A stretch of DNA of 64,000 bases from Acetobacter syzygii (GTDB lineage: Bacteria; Pseudomonadota; Alphaproteobacteria; Acetobacterales; Acetobacteraceae). The notes beneath the pieces were generated by a model, which worked only from the letters and a program-made list of their open reading frames with translations, did not search any database and had not been told where the DNA came from. Numbering within the stretch: position 1 is the first letter of the stretch; every line of letters begins with the position of its first letter. The DNA lies in contig NZ_BAMZ01000003.1 in NCBI RefSeq assembly GCF_000964225.1, forward strand, positions 1-64,000, written 5' to 3'. A program made the position numbers and the translations under genes. This document shows positions 58,395 to 64,000 of this stretch, piece by piece.

Positions 58395-61193
58395 ATGAAC
58401 ACGGATTTTTCTTCCCTTCCTCCTCGCATCGGGAGCGTGCTCGCCTCCATTGCCAATCAGTCCTCCACCGGCACACCGGCGGAAGGCACCAACCCCGTTA
58501 TGGGCACAGCCCTGCGCCTGAGTGAGGCGCTGGAAAGTGGAACTCTCACTTTTGCGGATGTAACCGAGCTGGTGCGCAGCCTGCGTGATCAGGCGTTTTT
58601 AAGCCGCGCACGCCATCTGCACCGCTATGTTGGGGGTGCCGCACCCGATACCACGCAGGACAAGCTGCGCTCTGTTGCCGAGCATATCCGTGCAAACCTG
58701 CCCAGCCCTACATTTGAGGCTTACCGCCAGGCCGTATCATCCACCCGGTTTGCCGCGGTTTTTACGGCTCACCCCACCTTTGCGCTGGGCAATCCGGTTT
58801 ACAGCGCGCTGGCAAGCAGTGCATCGCAGGATGTGCCCCCCCAGGCAGCACCATTTTTTACAACACACCGCCGCGCAGCCCACCCAACACTGGAAGAAGA
58901 ATTTACACTGGCCGCACAGGCCATAACCCGTGCGCGTGATGCCATAGACCAACTGAACCTCGCCCTTCTCTCCACCGCCAGAGAGACATGGACAGATGAG
59001 TGGACCAGCCTTACCCCCTGCCCGGTCATTGCCACCAGTTGGGTAGGTTACGATACGGACGGCCGGACCGATATTGGCTGGTGGGACACATTGCGCCTGC
59101 GGCTGCGCATGAAGCTATTCCAGCTTATGCGACTGGAACGCCAGATTGCCCACGAGGGCGTATTGGCCCCAGAACTAAGCAACACACTGCAAGAAGCCAT
59201 AGACTGCGTTAAGGCACAGATCAGCGCCGTGCCAGCGGGTCCAACAGATGGGCAGGCCGTTGCGCATTTTGCGGAACTGCTGGTCAAAGGCCACACAACA
59301 GCCCTCAGCGCAGCCTCGGACCTGAACGACCTGCTCCAAAACGCCATAGAGGCAGCTCCGCCATCGGCGCAGTTGCCACTGGCCGTTGCCCGCGCCGGAT
59401 TTATGGCCCATGGCCTTGGGCTGGCCCACACACATGTGCGGCTGAATGCCAGCCAGATTCACAACTTCGTGCGCCAGAAGCTAAACCTGTTGGACGACCC
59501 GACAAACCCGGCACAACGCCGTGCCCTGCTGAACCGCGTTAACGAAGCACTGGAAGGTGTAACCTCCGTACCGGTCGATTTTGGCGCCCTGCTAAGCGAC
59601 CCATCTTCCGCCGGGCGGCTGATGATGACAATTGCCCAGATTGTCAAATACGTCGATGCGGCAACCCCTGTACGCTTTTTGATCGCAGAAACAGAAACCG
59701 GCTACACCCTGCTGGCAGCCCTCTGGATTGCCAAATATTTTGGCGTTGCCGATCACATTGAAATTTCCCCCCTGTTTGAAACAGAGGATGCGCTGGTCAA
59801 GGGCGAGCATATTGTAGAGGAAGCCCTGCGCTCTCCGGCCTGGCGGGATTATGTGCGGCGTATTGGCCGGATATGCTTCCAGTTTGGTTACTCGGATTCG
59901 GGGCGCTACATTGGCCAGCTTGCGGCATCCTACCAGATCGAACGCCTGCGGCTGCGTATTCATGACCTGCTGGTACGCTGGAACCTGACCGACGTTGAAG
60001 TCGTGTTCTTTGATACCCACGGCGAGAGCATTGGCCGCGGTGCACACCCCTTCCGCATGGCGGACCGGCTGGACTATCTCTCCCCCGCCCATGTGCGGAA
60101 ACGCTTTGATGACAGCGGCATTCTCTGCCGGGAGGAAACCGCTTTTCAGGGTGGTGATGGATACCTGCTCTTTGGCAGCCCGGAACTGGCAACCGCCACA
60201 CTGGCCACCATTGCGGAAAACCTGTTCCTCTGCGACCAGCAAAAAAGTGACCCGATCTACGATAACCCGGATTTTTCGGCCGATTTCTTCTCCAGCGTAA
60301 TCGATAATATGAAAGGGCTGGTGGCAGACCCCGGCTACGCTGCCCTGCTTGGTGCATTTGGCCCTGCCCTGATTGACCGCACGGGCTCCCGCCCACCGGC
60401 ACGCCAAAGTGCAGAGGCTGCAACCCGGAGCCGGATTACCCATCCCAGCCAACTCCGGGCCATTCCCAACAATGCGATTTTGCAGCAGCTCGGCTGGTGC
60501 GCCAACACCCTGCAAGGTCTTGGTGCTGCTGTGCAACGCCACCCGGAAACATTTGAGGCACTCAACACCTCCAGCCCCCGCTTCCACCGTGCGTTGGACT
60601 TTGCCCGCCATGCTCTGGCCTGCTCGGACGATAAAGTGCTGAAAAGTGTTGTATGTATGCTGGACCCCGGCTTTTGGCTGGACCGGGCAACAGAGGAGAC
60701 CTCCCCCAAACGCCAGAAAGCTTTTCTGACACTTATGGGCGGGTTGGAAAATCTAAACCTCTCGGCTGAACTCCACACCATGTTCCGCCGCATTCAGGCA
60801 GATCATCTGGCCCTGCGTGAGGCATGGCCCCACGCACCACGCACGGAACCACGCATCCGTCTGCTCCATGCCATACGGATCATGCTCATTGAGCGCATCT
60901 GGCTGCTAGCCTGCCGCATTCCTTTTTTCATGCCCCGGGGTGGCTTTAACCACGACATGATGATGCAACACATCCTGTGCCTGGATATTCCTACTGTACT
61001 GAAGGAAATGAAATATATTTTCCCGACCGGCACAGGACCTTCCGATCTGGACTTCCATGAGCCACGTGGCCCACGTGAGGAAGGGATTTACGTGCGCGAA
61101 CACCGGGATATCTTTACCCCCATGGGAGAAATGTTCGATCTGCTGCGCGAAATCAGTGTCGCACTCATGCACGACATTGGAGCATTCGGCTAA
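58395..61193 (+). CDS. ppc: Phosphoenolpyruvate carboxylase, divergent
   Basis: A 932-residue protein of PEP carboxylase length, which would make oxaloacetate from PEP and bicarbonate. The catalytic His region is VFTAHPTF (His126), where the usual last residue is Glu; GYSDSGRYIG (about 498-507) stands for GYSDSxKDAG; and HGESIGRGAHP (542-552) replaces the 13-residue HGRGGSIGRGGGP loop and lacks its first Arg. The canonical C-terminal RNTG is absent, the protein ending MHDIGAFG. The fold seems certain, the activity less so. ATG at 58395 lies 151 bases from the divergent DUF445 gene. Confidence 0.75.
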   Translation: MNTDFSSLPPRIGSVLASIANQSSTGTPAEGTNPVMGTALRLSEALESGTLTFADVTELVRSLRDQAFLSRARHLHRYVGGAAPDTTQDKLRSVAEHIRANLPSPTFEAYRQAVSSTRFAAVFTAHPTFALGNPVYSALASSASQDVPPQAAPFFTTHRRAAHPTLEEEFTLAAQAITRARDAIDQLNLALLSTARETWTDEWTSLTPCPVIATSWVGYDTDGRTDIGWWDTLRLRLRMKLFQLMRLERQIAHEGVLAPELSNTLQEAIDCVKAQISAVPAGPTDGQAVAHFAELLVKGHTTALSAASDLNDLLQNAIEAAPPSAQLPLAVARAGFMAHGLGLAHTHVRLNASQIHNFVRQKLNLLDDPTNPAQRRALLNRVNEALEGVTSVPVDFGALLSDPSSAGRLMMTIAQIVKYVDAATPVRFLIAETETGYTLLAALWIAKYFGVADHIEISPLFETEDALVKGEHIVEEALRSPAWRDYVRRIGRICFQFGYSDSGRYIGQLAASYQIERLRLRIHDLLVRWNLTDVEVVFFDTHGESIGRGAHPFRMADRLDYLSPAHVRKRFDDSGILCREETAFQGGDGYLLFGSPELATATLATIAENLFLCDQQKSDPIYDNPDFSADFFSSVIDNMKGLVADPGYAALLGAFGPALIDRTGSRPPARQSAEAATRSRITHPSQLRAIPNNAILQQLGWCANTLQGLGAAVQRHPETFEALNTSSPRFHRALDFARHALACSDDKVLKSVVCMLDPGFWLDRATEETSPKRQKAFLTLMGGLENLNLSAELHTMFRRIQADHLALREAWPHAPRTEPRIRLLHAIRIMLIERIWLLACRIPFFMPRGGFNHDMMMQHILCLDIPTVLKEMKYIFPTGTGPSDLDFHEPRGPREEGIYVREHRDIFTPMGEMFDLLREISVALMHDIGAFG

Positions 61194-61256
61194 ATCCCTC
61201 CGTCTGCGGCAGGCAGGTTTTTCCTGCATGTCGCAGCACCTGAAGAACGAACTTAT

Positions 61257-61301
61257 AAAGGCACGAAAGAGCGCTACCCGGCGTTCTCTCGTGCCTTTTT
61301 T
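61257..61301 (+). terminator. Terminator after ppc
   Basis: Arms AAAGGCACGA (61257-61266) and TCGTGCCTTT (61289-61298), with a 6-base T-run, lie 64 bases after the ppc stop. Confidence 0.88.
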
Positions 61302-61375
61302 ATAGCCGCAATAACCCACCCGGCGCGGCCGACCTTTTCGCTCCAGCGCAGCGGTTTCCAAATAATATCAACAAC

Positions 61376-61404
61376 AAAAAAGCCGCCTCCCTAAGGGAGG
61401 CGGC
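61376..61404 (-). terminator. Terminator after fusA
   Basis: Perfect 10-base arms GCCGCCTCCC / GGGAGGCGGC with a 3-base loop and, on the minus strand, TTTTTTG following. It is placed 36 bases after the fusA stop and back-to-back with the ppc terminator. Confidence 0.92.
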
Positions 61405-61439
61405 CTTCTCGTTTTTCAACCCCGAGGTTGAAGGAAATC

Positions 61440-63527
61440 TTAGCGGGACTGCGCCATAATTTCGTCTGCCACATTGCGCGGCACGGGGTCGTAGTGATGG
61501 AACTGCATGGTAAAGGACGCACGGCCCTTGGTCATGGAACGCAGGTGGGAAATGTAACCAAACATTTCCTTCAGCGGCACATGTGCACGCACCATAACCG
61601 TGGAACCCGAAGTTTCCTGGCTCTGGATCATCCCACGGCGGCGGTTAAGATCGCCCACCACGTCACCAACGTGGTCGTTGGGTGTGGTCACTTCCACGTC
61701 CATGATCGGTTCCAGAATAACCGGACCAGCGTTCTTCATGCCATCACGGAAGCAGGCCTTTGCCGCGATTTCGAACGCCAGAGCGGACGAGTCAACGTCA
61801 TGGTACTTACCGTCGAGCAGGGTAAACTTGAAGTCAACCGTGGGGAAGCCAGCCAGCACACCCGTAGAAGACTGCATACGAATACCTTTTTCAACCGCAG
61901 GAATGTATTCCTTAGGCACGGTACCGCCGACAATCTTGTTTTCAAAAGTGATACCAGCGTTCCGTTCAACCGGTTCAAACGCAATTTTCACTTCTGCGAA
62001 CTGGCCGGAACCACCAGACTGCTTCTTGTGGGTATAGGTTTCGGTATGCGGTTTGGAGATGGTTTCGCGGTATGCAACCTGCGGCGCACCCACGTTTGCA
62101 TCCACACCATATTCACGACGCAGACGGTCGATAATGATGTCCAGATGCAGTTCACCCATACCGGACAGAATGGTCTGGCCTGTTTCCTGGTCAGTCTTGA
62201 GCTGCAGGGAGGGATCTTCACCAGCCAGCTTCTGCAGGGCCAGTGTCATCTTTTCCACGGCGTCTTTGGTTTTCGGCTCAACAGAAATGTCGATAACCGG
62301 AACCGGGAAGGACATACGTTCCAGCACAACCGGATCGGATGCATCAGCCAGCGTGTCACCCGTCTGGGAGTCTTTCAGACCAACGAACGCAGCAATATCA
62401 CCAGCGTGAACTTCGCTCAGTTCAACGCGCTTGTCAGCGTGCATCTGGTAAATACGGCCAATACGTTCCTTGTGGCCTTTGGTGGTGTTCAGAACGGTAT
62501 CACCGGTCTTGAGAACGCCACGATAGACGCGCACGAAGGTCAGCGTACCGTATTTGTCGTTGATGATCTTGAACGCCAGACCAGCAAACTTGCCGTTGGG
62601 GTCAACCGGCAGGATGGGCTGGGATGCTTCGTCTTCGTCCTCACCTTCGGGCGGAGCGCAACGGATGCCTTCAACGTCGTTCGGAGCGGGCAGATAGTCA
62701 ATGATCCCATCGAGCAGCGGCTGCACACCCTTGTTCTTGAAGGCGGTGCCGCACAGAACCGGACGGAACTCGCCGGAAATCGCACCTTTTTTGATGCAGC
62801 GCTTCAGGGTTTCTACGGAAACGTCGCCGTTTTCGAAGTATTCTTCCATGGCGGCTTCATCAACAGCCAGTGCCGTGTCCAGCAGGTTCTGGCGTGCTTC
62901 TGCAGCCTTTTCCTTCAGGTCAGCCGGAATTTCTTCGTCATGGAACTTGGCGCCCAGTTCACCACCTTCCCAGATGATGGCCTTCATTTCCACCAGATCA
63001 ACAACGCCAAGGAACTGGTCTTCCGCCCCGATGGGCAGCTGCAGCGGAATGGCAACGATGTCCAGCTTTTCCTTCAGCGTGTCGAATGCACGGTAGAAGT
63101 CTGCGCCGGTACGGTCGAGCTTGTTGATGAAGATGATACGCGGAACGTTGTAGCGATCAGCCAGACGCCAGTTGGTTTCGGACTGCGGCTGAACACCGGC
63201 AACACCTTCGATAATGAACACAGCACCATCGAGCACGCGCAGCGAACGGTTCACTTCGATGTTGAAGTCGATGTGTCCGGGGGTGTCGATAATGTTGATC
63301 CGGTGATCTTTCCAGTCACAGGTCACGGCGGCGGAGGTGATGGTAATACCACGCTCACGTTCCTGCGCCATGTAGTCCGTGGTGGTGTTGCCTTCGTGCA
63401 CTTCACCGATTTTGTGGGACACGCCGGTGTAATACAGAATGCGTTCGGTCGTGGTTGTCTTACCAGCGTCAATGTGCGCGGTGATACCGATATTACGGAT
63501 CTTGGACAGATCAGTTGTGGCGGACAC
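61440..63527 (-). CDS. fusA: Elongation factor G
   Basis: A 695-residue translational GTPase moving tRNAs and mRNA on the ribosome. G1 AHIDAGKTT, switch [10 protein letters not shown]3 DTPGHID and G4 NKLD are all present, followed by domains II-V with normal length. The start is GTG at 63527, preceded by GGAGG eight bases upstream; a longer frame to 63656 has no start signal. It is not beside rpsL/rpsG, so it is either the main copy relocated from the str operon or a second copy. Confidence 0.95.
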   Translation of the reverse strand: MSATTDLSKIRNIGITAHIDAGKTTTTERILYYTGVSHKIGEVHEGNTTTDYMAQERERGITITSAAVTCDWKDHRINIIDTPGHIDFNIEVNRSLRVLDGAVFIIEGVAGVQPQSETNWRLADRYNVPRIIFINKLDRTGADFYRAFDTLKEKLDIVAIPLQLPIGAEDQFLGVVDLVEMKAIIWEGGELGAKFHDEEIPADLKEKAAEARQNLLDTALAVDEAAMEEYFENGDVSVETLKRCIKKGAISGEFRPVLCGTAFKNKGVQPLLDGIIDYLPAPNDVEGIRCAPPEGEDEDEASQPILPVDPNGKFAGLAFKIINDKYGTLTFVRVYRGVLKTGDTVLNTTKGHKERIGRIYQMHADKRVELSEVHAGDIAAFVGLKDSQTGDTLADASDPVVLERMSFPVPVIDISVEPKTKDAVEKMTLALQKLAGEDPSLQLKTDQETGQTILSGMGELHLDIIIDRLRREYGVDANVGAPQVAYRETISKPHTETYTHKKQSGGSGQFAEVKIAFEPVERNAGITFENKIVGGTVPKEYIPAVEKGIRMQSSTGVLAGFPTVDFKFTLLDGKYHDVDSSALAFEIAAKACFRDGMKNAGPVILEPIMDVEVTTPNDHVGDVVGDLNRRRGMIQSQETSGSTVMVRAHVPLKEMFGYISHLRSMTKGRASFTMQFHHYDPVPRNVADEIMAQSR

Positions 63528-63758
63528 GAAAACCTCCAGAAAACAGGTAAGGCGCGACAGGAAAACCCTCGCGCCTGTGGCCGCCGAACGCCGTAAGTGC
63601 CACCTGAAAAACAGTTTTCTCAGGAAGCCGGCTGCCGGACACCGGCCGATAGACAAAAGCGCCTGACAAGGAGTGGCAGACGCCTGAACCGCAGAAACCG
63701 GAGCCTGTCGCCCAATGCGGCAGACCCCGGCTTATACGGTATAGAACAAAGCCCTGAA
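63528..63758. other. Region between rpmB and fusA
   Basis: About 230 bases with an imperfect hairpin (CTGAAAAAC..GTTTTCTCAG type) near 63603-63622 that could end rpmB transcription. The fusA promoter should lie here; I could not define it. No gene is visible. Confidence 0.4.
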
Positions 63759-64000
63759 TCAGGCGCCTGTAGCGGCCTGCTTCTTGGCCTGCACGCGCTG
63801 TACACGGCGCTTGATGACCTGCGCTTCCGTGGGGAGCTTGCGGTTAGGCGTGCTCAGCAGGAACGCATCAAGGCCACCATTGTGTTCAATGGTGCGCAGG
63901 CCGCGTGCGCTTACACGCATACGGACAGCAGAGCCCAGAATTTCGGACGTCAGGGAAGCTTCCTGCAGGTTAGGCAGAAAGCGACGACGGGACTTGTTAT
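63759..64000 (-). CDS. rpmB: 50S ribosomal protein L28 (partial)
   Basis: The last 79 or so codons of rpmB, whose start lies beyond the right edge. The visible sequence [12 protein letters not shown], then [20 protein letters not shown] and the basic C-terminus, is typical of alphaproteobacterial L28. It is upstream of fusA on the same strand. Confidence 0.92.
   Translation of the reverse strand, partial: NKSRRRFLPNLQEASLTSEILGSAVRMRVSARGLRTIEHNGGLDAFLLSTPNRKLPTEAQVIKRRVQRVQAKKQAATGA

Noticed and set aside
61428-63596. A 722-codon open frame on the plus strand opposite fusA
   Set aside because: It is the antisense shadow of a highly conserved EF-G gene with strong codon bias; the product has no domain and starts without a ribosome-binding site.

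Overview
The window is a stretch of chromosome from an alphaproteobacterium, most probably an acetic acid bacterium (Acetobacteraceae, close to Acetobacter). The reasons are the short bacterial ProRS, the nuo operon continuing into birA-coaX-rnj and then proS-lolC-lolD, the SufU-type suf operon led by an Rrf2 regulator, and a complete serine palmitoyltransferase locus (acetic acid bacteria are known to make dihydroceramides). Species is an inference; there is no rRNA here to test it.

Layout. 1-870: no convincing gene except one weak small ORF. 644-11160: a sphingolipid locus. Rightward genes encode a fatty acyl-AMP ligase, an acyl carrier protein and serine palmitoyltransferase. Leftward genes encode a ceramide-kinase-like lipid kinase and a nucleotidyltransferase-like protein. 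A second rightward run encodes a metallophosphoesterase, two LptF/LptG-family permeases, an FA2H-like hydroxylase and a sugar-nucleotide-type NTP transferase. 11137-15114: gph, glmU, glmS. 15164-17596: a DUF3108 envelope protein, an IclR regulator and a glutathione peroxidase. 17668-20924: lolD, lolC, proS (leftward). 21063-37260: rnj, coaX, birA and the complex I operon nuoN to nuoA (leftward). nuoM is absent and replaced by a 19-codon scar ORF. 37475-44508: tRNA-Val, hup, lon, clpX, clpP, tig, tRNA-Leu (leftward). 44544-50130: NAD(P)HX repair enzyme (leftward), a small membrane protein, a DEAD-box helicase and an RNA methyltransferase. 50084-56676: the suf operon (leftward, rrf2-sufB-C-D-S-U-T-A). 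56945-64000: DUF445 protein, a divergent PEP carboxylase, fusA and the 3' part of rpmB.

How it fits together. The first 11 kb reads as one lipid pathway: activate and carry a fatty acid, condense it with serine, phosphorylate and decorate the ceramide, hydroxylate the acyl chain, and move the product across the envelope with a dedicated LptFG-like pair. The ceramide synthase and 3-keto reductase are not in this window. The complex I operon is tightly coupled (many ATGA or TAATG junctions) and otherwise complete, which makes the clean loss of nuoM the most striking single observation. The remaining blocks (protein quality control, Fe-S assembly, lipoprotein sorting, translation) are ordinary housekeeping sets. 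No insertion sequence, prophage, CRISPR array or rRNA operon was seen.
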